Source: Ptiloglossa arizonensis
Taxonomy: Eukaryota; Arthropoda; Insecta; Hymenoptera; Colletidae
Length of the DNA: 64,000 nt
Direction of reading: 5' to 3'
NCBI RefSeq assembly: GCF_051014685.1
Contig: NW_027479305.1
Location: 94,397-158,396, forward strand
Positions 38,801 through 51,910 of the stretch are shown piece by piece (positions within the stretch are counted from its first letter, which is position 1; the number at the start of each line of letters is the position of its first letter). The translations under genes and the position numbers were made by a program. The notes beneath the pieces were generated by a model. The model ran no database searches, was not told the DNA's origin, and saw nothing but the letters and a program-made list of their open reading frames with translations.

Positions 38801-40203
38801 TAGGCCGTTCTAGTTATTCGTTTCGAGCATCAGAACTGCGAAAATTTTGAGTTTCTCGAGCGTTTCTTACTTCCAAACTGCCACATCTCGCGAACGGATT
38901 GACCAATCCGCAAAATTTCTGTTGCATCTGAAAGTAGAAACTCGCCCGATTACAACGGTATGTGTAGTTTTCCCCTAGGCCGTTCCAGTTATTCGTTTCG
39001 AGCATCAGAAATGCGAAAATTTTGAGTTCCTCAAGCGTTTCTTACCTCCAAACTGCCATATCTCGCGAACGGATTGACCAATCCGCGTAATTTCTGTTGC
39101 ATCCGAAAGTAGAAACTCGCCGATTACAACGGTATGCGTACTTCTCCCCTAGGCCGTTCTAGTCATTCGTTTCGAGCATCAGAACTGCGAAAATTTTGAG
39201 TTTCTCATGCTTTTCTTACTTCCAAACTGCCATATCTCGCGAACGGATCGACCAATCCGCAAAATTTCTGTTGCATCTGAAAGTAGAAACTCGCCCGATT
39301 CCATCGGTATGCGCACTTTTCCCCTAGGCCGTTCTAGTCATTCGTTTCGAGCATCAGAACTGCGAAAATTTTGAGTTTCTCAAGCGTTTCTTACATCCAA
39401 ACGGCCATATCTCGCGAACGGATTGACCAATCCGCATAATTTCTGTTGCATCTGAAACTAGAAACTCGCCCGATTACAACGGTATACGTACTTCTCCCCT
39501 AGGCCGTTCTAGTCATTCGTTTCGAGCATCAGAACTGCGAAAATTTTGAGTTTCTCATGCGTTTCTTACCTCCAAACTGCCATATCTCGCGAACGGATTG
39601 ACCAATCCGCAAAATTTCTGTTGCATTTGAAAGTAGAAACTCGCCCGATTACAACGGTATGCGCACTTTTCCCCTAGGCCGTTCTAGTTATTCGTTTCGA
39701 GCATCAGAACTGCGAAAATTTTGAGTTACCCAAGCGTTTCTTACATCCAAACTGCCATATCTCGCGAACGGGTTGACCAATCCGCAAAATTTCAGTTGCA
39801 TTTGAAAGTAGAAACTCGCCCGATTACAACGGTATGCTCACTTTTCCCCTAGGCCGTTCTAGTTATTCGTTTCGAGCATCAGGACTGCGAAAATTTTGAG
39901 TTTCTCAAGCGTTTCTTACATCCAGACGGCCATATCTCGCGAACGGATTGACCAATCGGTATAATTTCTGTTGCATCTGAAAGTAGAAACTCGCCCGATT
40001 ATAACGGTATGCGTACTTCTCCCCTAGGCCGTTCTAGTCATTCGTTTCGAGCATCAGAACTGCGAAAATTTTGAGTTTCTCAAGCGTTTCTTACTTCCAA
40101 ACTGCCATATCTCGCGAACGGATCGACAAATCCGCAAAATTTCTGTTGCATCTGAAAGTAGAAACTCGCCCGATTATAACGGTATGCGTACTTCTCCCCT
40201 AGG
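35830..40203 (+). repeat. 25-monomer HOR (4,374 bp), copy 1
   Basis: This matches the following 4.37 kb at an offset of 4,374 bp (25 x 175 minus one, since the unit contains one CGCCGATT monomer), changing to 4,373 after a deletion at about 43,360 in copy 2. Shared rare markers are CAATCGGTGTAATT, GACCTATTCGC, GCTCGATTACAAC, AACTGAGATATC, TTTCTCACATCC, ACTACTCCGC, CAGGACTGCG, GATCGACAAATCC, GAAACTAGAAAC and GAGTTACCCAAGCG. Differences noticed are AAGCGG near 35,901, ATAATATCTG near 37,512 and a patch at 37,701-37,732. Confidence 0.85.
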
Positions 40204-43200
40204 CCGTTCTAGTCATTCGTTTCGAGCATCAGAACTGCGAAAATTTTGAGTTTCTCAAGCGTTTCTTACATCCAAACGGCCATATCTCGCGAACGGATTG
40301 ACCAATCGGTGTAATTTCTGTTGCATCTGAAAGTAGAAACTCGCCCGATTACAACGGTATGCGCACTTTTCCCCTAGGCCGTTCCAGTTATTCATTTCGA
40401 GCATCAGAACTGCGAAAATTTTGAGTTTCTTAAGCGTTTCTTACCTCCAAACTGCCATATCTCGCGAACGGATTGACCAATCCGCAAAATTTCTGTTGCA
40501 TCTGAAAGTAGAAACTCGCCCGATTACAACGGTATGTGTAGTTTTCCCCTAGGCCGTTCCAGTTATTCATTTCGAGTATCAGAACTGCGAAAATTTGGAG
40601 TTTCCCAAGCGTTTCTTACATCCAAACTGCCATATCTCGCGAACGGGTTGACCAATCCGCAAAATTTCAGTTGCATTTGAAAGTAGAAACTCGCCCGATT
40701 ACAACGGTATGCTCACTTTTCCCCTAGGCCGTTCTAGTTATTGGTTTCGAGCATCAGAACTGCGAAAATTTTGAGTTTCTCAAGCGTTTCTTACATCCAA
40801 ACGGCCATATCTCGCGAACGGATTGACCAATCGGTATAATTTCTGTTGCATCTGAAAGTAGAAACTCGCCCGATTACAACGGTATGCGTACTTCTCCCCT
40901 AGGCTGTTCTAGTCATTCGTTTCGAGAATCAGAACTGCGAAAATTTTGACTTTCTCAAGCGTTTCTTACCTCCAAACTGCCACATCTCGCGAACGGATTG
41001 ACCAATCCGCAAAATTTCTGTTGCATCTGAAAGTAGAAACTCGCCCGATTACAACGGTATGTGTAGTTTTCCCCTAGGCCGTTCCAGTTATTCATTTCGA
41101 GCATCAGAACTGCGAAAATTTTGAGTTTCTCAAGCGTTTCTTACATCCAAACGGCCATATCTCGCGAACGGATTGACCAATCGGTATAATTTCTGTTGCA
41201 TCTGAAAGTAGAAACTCGCCCGATTACAACGGTATGCGCACTTTTCCCCTAGGCCGTTCCAGTTATTCATTTCGAGCATCAGAACTGCGAAAATTTTGAG
41301 TTTCTTAAGCGTTTCTTACCTCCAAACTGCCATATCTCGCGAACGGATTGACCAATCCGCAAAATTTCTGTTGCATCTGAAAGTAGAAACTCGCCCGATT
41401 ACAACGGTATGTGTAGTTTTCCCCTAGGCCGTTCCAGTTATTCATTTCGAGTATCAGAACTGCGAAAATTTGGAGTTTCTTAAGCGTTTCTTACTTCCAA
41501 ACTGCCATATCTCGCGAACGGATTGACCTATTCGCAAAATTTCTGTTGCTTCTGAAAGTAGAAACTCGCTCGATTACAACGGTATGCGCACTTTTCCCCT
41601 AGGCCGTTCTAGTTATTCGTTTCGAGCATCAGAACTGCGAAAATTTTGAGTTTCTCATGCTTTTCTTACTTCCAAACTGAGATATCTCGCGAACGGATCG
41701 ACCAATCCGCAAAATTTCTGTTGCATCTGAAAGTAGAAACTCGCCCGATTACATCGGTATGCGCACTTTTCCCCTAGACCGTTCTAGTTATTCGTTTCGA
41801 GCATCAGAACTGCGAAAATTTTGAGTTTCTCAAGCGTTTCTCACATCCAAACGGCCATATCTCGCGAACGGATTGACCAATCCGCATAATTTCTGTTGCA
41901 TCTGAAAGTAGAAACTCGCCCGATTACAACGGTATGCGTACTTCTCCCCTAGGCCGTTCTAGTCATTCGTTTCGAGCATCAGAACTGCGAAAATTTTGAG
42001 TTTCTCATGCGTTTCTTACATCCAAACTGCCATATCTCGCGAACGGATTGACCAATCCGCAAAATTTCTGTTGCATCTGAAAGTAGAAACTCGCCCGATT
42101 ACATCGGTATGCGCACTTTTCCCCTAGGCCGTTCTAGTTATTCGTTTCGAGCAACAGAACTGCGAAAATTTTGAGTTTCTCAAGCGTTTCTTACATCCAA
42201 ACGGCCATATCTCGCGAACGGATTGACCAATCCGCATAATTTCTGTTGCATCTGAAAGTAGAAACTCGCCCGATTACAACGGTATGCGTACTACTCCGCT
42301 AGGCCGTTCTAGTCATTCGTTTCGAGCATCAGAACTGCGAAAATTTTGAGTTTCTCATGCGTTTCTTACCTCCAAACTGCCATATCTCGCGAACGGATTG
42401 ACCAATCCGCAAAATTTCTGTTGCATCTGAAAGTAGAAACTCGCCCTATTACAACGGTATGTGTAGTTTTCCCCTAGGCCGTTCCAGTTATTCGTTTCGA
42501 GCATCAGAAATGCGAAAATTTTGAGTTCCTCAAGCGTTTCTTACTTCCAAACTGCCATATCTCGCGAACGGATTGACCTATCCGCATAATTTCTGTTGCT
42601 TCTGAAAGTAGAAACTCGCCCGATTACAACGGTATGCGCACTTTTCCCCTAGGCCGTTCTAGTTATTCGTTTCGAGCATCAGAACTGCGAAAATTTTGAG
42701 TTTCCCAAGCGTTTCTTACATCCAAACTGCCATATCTCGCGAACGGGTTGACCAATCCGCAAAATTTCAGTTGCATTTGAAAGTAGAAACTCGCCCGATT
42801 ACAACGGTATGCTCACTTTTCCCCTAGGCCGTTCTAGTTATTCGTTTCGAGCATCAGGACTGCGAAAATTTTGAGTTTCTCAAGCGTTTCTTACATCCAG
42901 ACGGCCATATCTCGCGAACGGATTGACCAATCGGTACAATTTCTGTTGCATCTGAAAGTAGAAACTCGCCCGATTATAACGGTATGCGTACTTCTCCCCT
43001 AGGCCGTTCTAGTCATTCGTTTCGAGCATCAGAACTGCGAAAATTTTGAGTTTCTCAAGCGTTTCTTACTTCCAAACTGCCATATCTCGCGAACGGATCG
43101 ACAAATCCGCAAAATTTCTGTTGCATCTGAAAGTAGAAACTCGCCCGATTACATCGGTATGCGTACTTTTCCCCTAGGCCGTTCTAGTTATTCGTTTCGA

Positions 43201-44546
43201 GCATCAGAACTGCGAAAATTTTGAGTTTCTCGAGCGTTTCTTACTTCCAAACTGCCACATCTCGCGAACGGATTGACCAATCCGCAAAATTTCTGTTGCA
43301 TCTGAAAGTAGAAACTCGCCCGATTACAACGGTATGTGTAGTTTTCCCCTAGGCCGTTCAGTTATTCGTTTCGAGCATCAGAAATGCGAAAATTTTGAGT
43401 TCCTCAAGCGTTTCTTACCTCCAAACTGCCATATCTCGCGAACGGATTGACCAATCCGCGTAATTTCTGTTGCATCCGAAAGTAGAAACTCGCCGATTAC
43501 AACGGTATGCGTACTTCTCCCCTAGGCCGTTCTAGTCATTCGTTTCGAGCATCAGAACTGCGAAAATTTTGAGTTTCTCATGCTTTTCTTACTTCCAAAC
43601 TGCCATATCTCGCGAACGGATCGACCAATCCGCAAAATTTCTGTTGCATCTGAAAGTAGAAACTCGCCCGATTCCATCGGTATGCGCACTTTTCCCCTAG
43701 GCCGTTCTAGTCATTCGTTTCGAGCATCAGAACTGCGAAAATTTTGAGTTTCTCAAGCGTTTCTTACATCCAAACGGCCATATCTCGCGAACGGATTGAC
43801 CAATCCGCATAATTTCTGTTGCATCTGAAACTAGAAACTCGCCCGATTACAACGGTATACGTACTTCTCCCCTAGGCCGTTCTAGTCATTCGTTTCGAGC
43901 ATCAGAACTGCGAAAATTTTGAGTTTCTCATGCGTTTCTTACCTCCAAACTGCCATATCTCGCGAACGGATTGACCAATCCGCAAAATTTCTGTTGCATT
44001 TGAAAGTAGAAACTCGCCCGATTACAACGGTATGCGCACTTTTCCCCTAGGCCGTTCTAGTTATTCGTTTCGAGCATCAGAACTGCGAAAATTTTGAGTT
44101 ACCCAAGCGTTTCTTACATCCAAACTGCCATATCTCGCGAACGGGTTGACCAATCCGCAAAATTTCAGTTGCATTTGAAAGTAGAAACTCGCCCGATTAC
44201 AACGGTATGCTCACTTTTCCCCTAGGCCGTTCTAGTTATTCGTTTCGAGCATCAGGACTGCGAAAATTTTGAGTTTCTCAAGCGTTTCTTACATCCAGAC
44301 GGCCATATCTCGCGAACGGATTGACCAATCGGTATAATTTCTGTTGCATCTGAAAGTAGAAACTCGCCCGATTATAACGGTATGCGTACTTCTCCCCTAG
44401 GCCGTTCTAGTCATTCGTTTCGAGCATCAGAACTGCGAAAATTTTGAGTTTCTCAAGCGTTTCTTACTTCCAAACTGCCATATCTCGCGAACGGATCGAC
44501 AAATCCGCAAAATTTCTGTTGCATCTGAAAGTAGAAACTCGCCCGA
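40204..44546 (+). repeat. 25-monomer HOR (4,374 bp), copy 2
   Basis: This is the tandem partner of 35,830-40,203, ending at about 44,546 where GATTACATCGG replaces GATTATAACGG. Private changes are the one-base deletion GGCCGTTCAG at about 43,360 and CGGTACAATT near 42,936. The exact junctions are uncertain by up to a monomer because flanking monomers are also alike. Confidence 0.8.
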
Positions 44547-47500
44547 TTACATCGGTATGCGTACTTTTCCCCTAGGCCGTTCTAGTTATTCGTTTCGAGC
44601 ATCAGAACTGCGAAAATTTTGAGTTTCTCGAGCGTTTCTTACTTCCAAACTGCCACATCTCGCGAACGGATTGACCAATCCGCAAAATTTCTGTTGCATC
44701 TGAAAGTAGAAACTCGCCCGATTACAACGGTATGTGTAGTTTTCCCCTAGGCCGTTCCAGTTATTCGTTTCGAGCATCAGAAATGCGAAAATTTTGAGTT
44801 CCTCAAGCGTTTCTTACCTCCAAACTGCCATATCTCGCGAACGGATTGACCAATCCGCGTAATTTCTGTTGCATCTGAAAGTAGAAACTCGCCCGATTAC
44901 AACGGTATGTGTAGTTTTCCCCTAGGCCGTTCCAGTTATTCATTTCGAGTATCAGAACTGCGAAAATTTTGAGTTTCTTAAGCGTTTCTTACTTCCAAAC
45001 TGCCATATCTCGCGAACGGATTGACCTATCCGCAAAATTTCTGTTGCTTCTGAAAGTAGAAACTCGCCCGATTACAACGGTATGCGCACTTTTCCCCTAG
45101 GCCGTTCTAGTTATTCGTTTCGAGCATCAGAACTGCGAAAATTTTGAGTTTCCCAAGCGTTTCTTACATCCAAACTGCCATATCTCGCGAACGGGTTGAC
45201 CAATCCGCAAAATTTCAGTTGCATTTGAAAGTAGAAACTCGCCCGATTACAACGGTATGCTCACTTTTCCCCTAGGCCGTTCTAGTTATTCGTTTCGAGC
45301 ATCAGAACTGCGAAAATTTTGAATTTCTCAAGCGTTTCTTACATCCAAACGGCCATATCTCGCGAACGGATTGACCAATCCGCAAAATTTCTGTTGCATC
45401 TGAAAGTAGAAACTCGCCCTATTACAACGGTATGTGTAGTTTTCCCCTAGGCCGTTCCAGTTATTCGTTTCGAGCATCAGAAATGCGAAAATTTTGAGTT
45501 CCTCAAGCGTTTCTTACTTCCAAACTGCCATATCTCGCGAACGGATTGACCTATCCGCATAATTTCTGTTGCTTCTGAAAGTAGAAACTCGCCCGATTAC
45601 AATGGTATGCGCACTTTTCCCCTAGGCCGTTCTAGTTATTCGTTTCGAGCATCAGAACTGCGAAAATTTTGAGTTTCCCAAGCGTTTCTTACATCCAAAC
45701 TGCCATATCTCGCGAACGGGTTGACCAATCCGCAAAATTTCAGTTGCATTTGAAAGTAGAAACTCGCCCGATTACAACGGTATGCTCACTTTTCCCCTAG
45801 GCCGTTCTAGTTATTCGTTTCGAGCATCAGGACTGCGAAAATTTTGAGTTTCTCAAGCGTTTCTTACATCCAGACGGCCATATCTCGCGAACGGATCGAC
45901 AAATCCGCAAAATTTCTGTTGCATCTGAAAGTAGAAACTCGCCCGATTACATCGGTATGCGTACTTTTCCCCTAGGCCGTTCTAGTTATTCGTTTCGAGC
46001 ATCAGAACTGCGAAAATTTTGAGTTTCTCGAGCGTTTCTTACTTCCAAACTGCCACATCTCGCGAACGGATTGACCAATCCGCAAAATTTCTGTTGCATC
46101 TGAAAGTAGAAACTCGCCCGATTACAACGGTATGTGTAGTTTTCCCCTAGGCCGTTCCAGTTATTCGTTTCGAGCATCAGAAATGCGAAAATTTTGAGTT
46201 CCTCAAGCGTTTCTTACCTCCAAACTGCCATATCTCGCGAACGGATTGACCAATCCGCGTAATTTCTGTTGCATCCGAAAGTAGAAACTCGCCGATTACA
46301 ACGGTATGCGTACTTCTCCCCTAGGCCGTTCTAGTCATTCGTTTCGAGCATCAGAACTGCGAAAATTTTGTGTTTCTCATGCTTTTCTTACTTCCAAACT
46401 GCCATATCTCGCGAACGGATCGACCAATCCGCAAAATTTCTGTTGCATCTGAAAGTAGAAACTCGCCCGATTCCATCGGTATGCGCACTTATCCCCTAGG
46501 CCGTTCTAGTTATTCGTTTCGAGCATCAGAACTGCGAAAATTTTGAGTTTCTCAAGCGTTTCTTACATCCAAACGGCCATATCTCGCGAACGGATTGACC
46601 AATCCGCATAATTTCTGTTGCATCTGAAAGTAGAAACTCGCCCGATTACAACGGTATACGTACTTCTCCCCTAGGCCGTTCTAGTCATTCGTTTCGAGCA
46701 TCAGAACTGCGAAAATTTTGAGTTTCTCATGCGTTTCTTACCTCCAAACTGCCATATCTCGCGAACGGATTGACCAATCCGCAAAATTTCTGTTGCATCT
46801 GAAAGTAGAAACTCGCCCGATTACAACGGTATGTGTAGTTTTCCCCTAGGCCGTTCCAGTTATTCATTTCGAGTATCAGAACTGCGAAAATTTTGAGTTT
46901 CTTAAGCGTTTCTTACTTCCAAACTGCCATATCTCGCGAACGGATTGACCTATCCGCAAAATTTCTGTTGCTTCTGAAAGTAGAAACTCGCCCGATTACA
47001 ACGGTATGCGTACTTCTCCCCTAGGCTGTTCTAGTCATTCGTTTCGAGCATCAGAACTGCGAAAATTTTGACTTTCTCAAGCGTTTCTTACCTCCAAACT
47101 GCCATATCTCGCGAACGGATTGACCAATCCGCGTAATTTCTGTTGCATCCGAAAGTAGAAACTCGCCCGATTAGATCGGTATGCGTACTTTTCCCCTAGG
47201 CCGTTCTAGTTATTCGTTTCGAGCATCAGAACTGCGAAAATTTTGAGTTTCTCAAGCGTTTCTTACCTCCAAACTGCCACATCTCGCGAACGGATTGACC
47301 AATCCGCAAAATTTCTGTTGCATCTGAAAGTAGAAACTCGCCCGATTACAACGGTATGTGTAGTATTCCCCTAGGCCGTTCCAGTTATTCATTTCGAGCA
47401 TCAGAACTGCGAAAATTTTGAGTTTCTTAAGCGTTTCTTACCTCCAAACGGCCATATCTCGCGAACGGATTGACCAATCCGCATAATTTCTGTTGCATCT

Positions 47501-48440
47501 GAAAGTAGAAACTCGCCCGATTACAACGGTATGTGTAGTTTTCCCCTAGGCCGTTCCAGTTATTCGTTTCGAGCATCAGAACTGCGAAAATTTTGAGTTT
47601 CTCTAGCGTTTCTTACCTCCAAACTGCCATATCTCGCGAACGGGTTGACCAATCCGCAAAATTTCTGTTGCATTTGAAAGTAGAAACTCGCCCGATTACA
47701 ACGGTATGCGCACTTTTCCCCTAGGCCGTTCTAGTTATTCGTTTCGAGCATCAGAACTGCGAAAATTTTGAGTTTCTCAAGCGTTTCTTACATCCAAACG
47801 GCCATATCTCGCGAACGGATTGACCAATCGGTATAATTTCTGTTGCATCTGAAAGTAGAAACTCGCCCGATTACAACGTTATGCGTACTTCTCCCCTAGG
47901 CTGTTCTAGTCATTCGTTTCGAGCATCAGAACTGCGAAAATTTTGACTTTCTCTAGCGTTTCTTACCTCCAAACTGCCACATCTCGCGAACGGATTGACC
48001 AATCCGCAAAATTTCTGTTGCATCTGAAAGTAGAAACTCGCCCGATTACAACGGTATGTGTAGTTTTCCCCTAGGCCGTTCCAGTTATTCATTTCGAGCA
48101 TCAGAACTGCGAAAATTTTGAGTTTCTTAAGCGTTTCTTACCTCCAAACGGCCATATCTCGCGAACGGATTGACCAATCCGCATAATTTCTGTTGCATCT
48201 GAAAGTAGAAACTCGCCCGATTACAACGGTATGTGTAGTTTTCCCCTAGGCCGTTCCAGTTATTCGTTTCGAGCATCAGAACTGCGAAAATTTTGAGTTT
48301 CTCTAGCGTTTCTTACCTCCAAACTGCCATATCTCGCGAACGGGTTGACCAATCCGCAAAATGTCTGTTGCATCTGAAAGTAGAAACTCGCCCGATTACA
48401 ACGGTATGTGTAGTTTTCCCCTAGGCCGTTCCAGTTATTC

Positions 48441-50014
48441 GTTTCGAGCATCAGAAATGCGAAAATTTTGAGTTTCTCGAGCGTTTCTTACCTCCAAACT
48501 GCCATATCTCGCGAACGGATTGACCAATCCGCGTAATTTCTGTTGCATCCGAAAGTAGAAACTCGCCCGATTAGATCGGTATGCGTACTTTTCCCCTAGG
48601 CCGTTCTAGTTATTCGTTTCGAGCATCAGAACTGCGAAAATTTTGAGTTTCTCAAGCGTTTCTTACATCCAAACGGCCATATCTCGCGAACGGATTGACC
48701 AATCCGCATAATTTCTGTTGCATCTGAAAGTAGAAACTCGCCCGATTACAACGGTATGCGTACTTCTCCCGTAGGCCGTTCTAGTCATTCGTTTCGAGCA
48801 TCAGAACTGCGAAAATTTTGAGTTTCTCAAGCGTTTCTTATCTCCAAACTGCCATATCTCGCGAACGGATCGACCAATCCGCAAAATTTCAGTTGCATCT
48901 GAAAGTAGAAACTCGCCCGATTACATCGGTATGCGTACTTTTCCCCTAGGCCGTTCTAGTTATTCGTTTCGAGCATCAGAACTGCGAAAATTTTGAGTTT
49001 CTCGAGCGTTTCTTACTTCCAAATTGCCACATCTCGCGAACGGATTGACCAATCCGCAAAATTTCTGTTGCATCTGAAAGTAGAAACTCGCCCGATTACA
49101 ACGGTATGTGTAGTTTTCCCCTAGGCCGTTCCAGTTATTCGTTTCGAGCATCAGAAATGCGAAAATTTTGAGTTCCTCAAGCGTTTCTTACCTCCAAACT
49201 GCCATATCTCGCGAACGGATTGAACAATCCGCGTAATTTCTGTTGCATCCGAAAGTAGAAACTCGCCGATTACAACGGTATGCGTACTTCTCCCCTAGGC
49301 CGTTCTAGTCATTCGTTTCGAGCATCAGAACTGCGAAAATTTTGAGTTTCTCATGCTTTTCTTACTTCCAAACTGCCATATCTCGCGAACGGATCGACCA
49401 ATCCGCAAAATTTCTGTTGCATCTGAAAGCAGAAACTCGCCCGATTACATCGGTATGCGCACTTTTCCCCTAGGCCGTTCTAGTTATTCGTTTCGAGCAT
49501 CAGAACTGCGAAAATTTTGAGTTTCCCAAGCGTTTCTTACATCCAAACTGCCATATCTCGCGAACGGGTTGAACAATCCGCAAAATTTCAGTTGCATTTG
49601 AAAGTAGAATCTCGCCCGATTACAACGGTATGCTCACTTTTCCCCTAGGCCGTTCTAGTTATTCGTTTCGAGCATCAGAACTGCGAAAATTTTGAGTTTC
49701 TCAAGCGTCTCTTACATCCAAACGGCCATATCTCGCGAACGGATTGACCAATCGGTATAATTTCTGTTGCATCTGAAAGTAGAAACTCGCCCGATTACAA
49801 CGTTATGCGTACTTCTCCCCTAGGTTGTTCTAGTCATTCGTTTCGAGCATCAGAACTGCGAAAATTTTGACTTTCTCAAGCGTTTCTTACCTCCAAACTG
49901 CCACATCTCGCGAACGGATTGACCAATCCGCAAAATTTCTGTTGCATCTGAAAGTAGAAACTCGCCCGATTACAACGGTATGTGTAGTTTTCCCCTAGGC
50001 CGTTCCAGTTATTC
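48441..50014 (+). repeat. 9-monomer HOR (1,574 bp), copy 1
   Basis: This is the first of two adjacent copies of 1,574 bp (9 x 175 minus one). I found no difference between the copies when comparing their rare markers: GATTAGATCGG, TTCTCCCGTAGG, CCAAATTGCCAC, GATTGAACAATCC, CGCCGATT, GAAAGCAGAAAC, GTAGAATCTCG, GCGTCTCTTAC, GGTTGTTCTAG and TTTTGACTTTC. The match ends where ATTCGTTTCG becomes ATTCATTTCG after the second copy. Confidence 0.9.
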
Positions 50015-51588
50015 GTTTCGAGCATCAGAAATGCGAAAATTTTGAGTTTCTCGAGCGTTTCTTACCTCCAAACTGCCATATCTCGCGAACGGATTGACCA
50101 ATCCGCGTAATTTCTGTTGCATCCGAAAGTAGAAACTCGCCCGATTAGATCGGTATGCGTACTTTTCCCCTAGGCCGTTCTAGTTATTCGTTTCGAGCAT
50201 CAGAACTGCGAAAATTTTGAGTTTCTCAAGCGTTTCTTACATCCAAACGGCCATATCTCGCGAACGGATTGACCAATCCGCATAATTTCTGTTGCATCTG
50301 AAAGTAGAAACTCGCCCGATTACAACGGTATGCGTACTTCTCCCGTAGGCCGTTCTAGTCATTCGTTTCGAGCATCAGAACTGCGAAAATTTTGAGTTTC
50401 TCAAGCGTTTCTTATCTCCAAACTGCCATATCTCGCGAACGGATCGACCAATCCGCAAAATTTCAGTTGCATCTGAAAGTAGAAACTCGCCCGATTACAT
50501 CGGTATGCGTACTTTTCCCCTAGGCCGTTCTAGTTATTCGTTTCGAGCATCAGAACTGCGAAAATTTTGAGTTTCTCGAGCGTTTCTTACTTCCAAATTG
50601 CCACATCTCGCGAACGGATTGACCAATCCGCAAAATTTCTGTTGCATCTGAAAGTAGAAACTCGCCCGATTACAACGGTATGTGTAGTTTTCCCCTAGGC
50701 CGTTCCAGTTATTCGTTTCGAGCATCAGAAATGCGAAAATTTTGAGTTCCTCAAGCGTTTCTTACCTCCAAACTGCCATATCTCGCGAACGGATTGAACA
50801 ATCCGCGTAATTTCTGTTGCATCCGAAAGTAGAAACTCGCCGATTACAACGGTATGCGTACTTCTCCCCTAGGCCGTTCTAGTCATTCGTTTCGAGCATC
50901 AGAACTGCGAAAATTTTGAGTTTCTCATGCTTTTCTTACTTCCAAACTGCCATATCTCGCGAACGGATCGACCAATCCGCAAAATTTCTGTTGCATCTGA
51001 AAGCAGAAACTCGCCCGATTACATCGGTATGCGCACTTTTCCCCTAGGCCGTTCTAGTTATTCGTTTCGAGCATCAGAACTGCGAAAATTTTGAGTTTCC
51101 CAAGCGTTTCTTACATCCAAACTGCCATATCTCGCGAACGGGTTGAACAATCCGCAAAATTTCAGTTGCATTTGAAAGTAGAATCTCGCCCGATTACAAC
51201 GGTATGCTCACTTTTCCCCTAGGCCGTTCTAGTTATTCGTTTCGAGCATCAGAACTGCGAAAATTTTGAGTTTCTCAAGCGTCTCTTACATCCAAACGGC
51301 CATATCTCGCGAACGGATTGACCAATCGGTATAATTTCTGTTGCATCTGAAAGTAGAAACTCGCCCGATTACAACGTTATGCGTACTTCTCCCCTAGGTT
51401 GTTCTAGTCATTCGTTTCGAGCATCAGAACTGCGAAAATTTTGACTTTCTCAAGCGTTTCTTACCTCCAAACTGCCACATCTCGCGAACGGATTGACCAA
51501 TCCGCAAAATTTCTGTTGCATCTGAAAGTAGAAACTCGCCCGATTACAACGGTATGTGTAGTTTTCCCCTAGGCCGTTCCAGTTATTC
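50015..51588 (+). repeat. 9-monomer HOR (1,574 bp), copy 2
   Basis: This is the tandem partner of 48,441-50,014, apparently identical at the positions compared. The longer second copy of region E carries this unit only once (55,958-57,531), so one of the two here is an insertion by unequal exchange, or one was lost there. Confidence 0.9.
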
Positions 51589-51910
51589 ATTTCGAGCATC
51601 AGAACTGCGAAAATTTTGAGTTTCTTAAGCGTTTCTTACCTCCAAATGGCCATATCTCGCGAACGGATTGACCAATCCGCGTAATTTCTGTTGCATCTGA
51701 AAGTAGAAACTCGCCCGATTACAACGGTATGTGTAGTTTTCCCCTAGGCCGTTCCAGTTATTCGTTTCGAGCATCAGAACTGCGAAAATTTTGAGTTTCT
51801 CTAGCGTTTCTTACCTCCAAACTGCCATATCTCGCGAACGGGTTGACCAATCCGCAAAATTTCTGTTGCATTTGAAAGTAGAAACTAGCCCGATTACAAC
51901 GGTATGCGCG

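Larger units (their letters stand above)
33420..47239 (+). repeat. Region D: 8-monomer HORs in a 25-monomer duplication
   Basis: A typical eight-monomer series runs TTTCCCAAGCG with TTTCAGTTGC, then TATTGGTTTCG, CAATCGGTATAATT, GGCTGTTC with TTTTGACTTTCTC, ACATCTCG, ATTCATTTCG with CTTAAGCG. It occurs from about 33,420, 34,819 and 36,219 and again from about 40,593. The first spacing is 1,399 bp because of a deletion at 34,641 (GCGAAATTTTGAG); the second is 1,400 bp. A larger 4,374-bp duplication covers 35,830 to about 44,546. Between 44.5 and 47.2 kb, pieces of the same monomers recur (for example 45,986-46,177 repeats 44,586-44,777 at 1,400 bp). No gene is visible. Confidence 0.8.
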
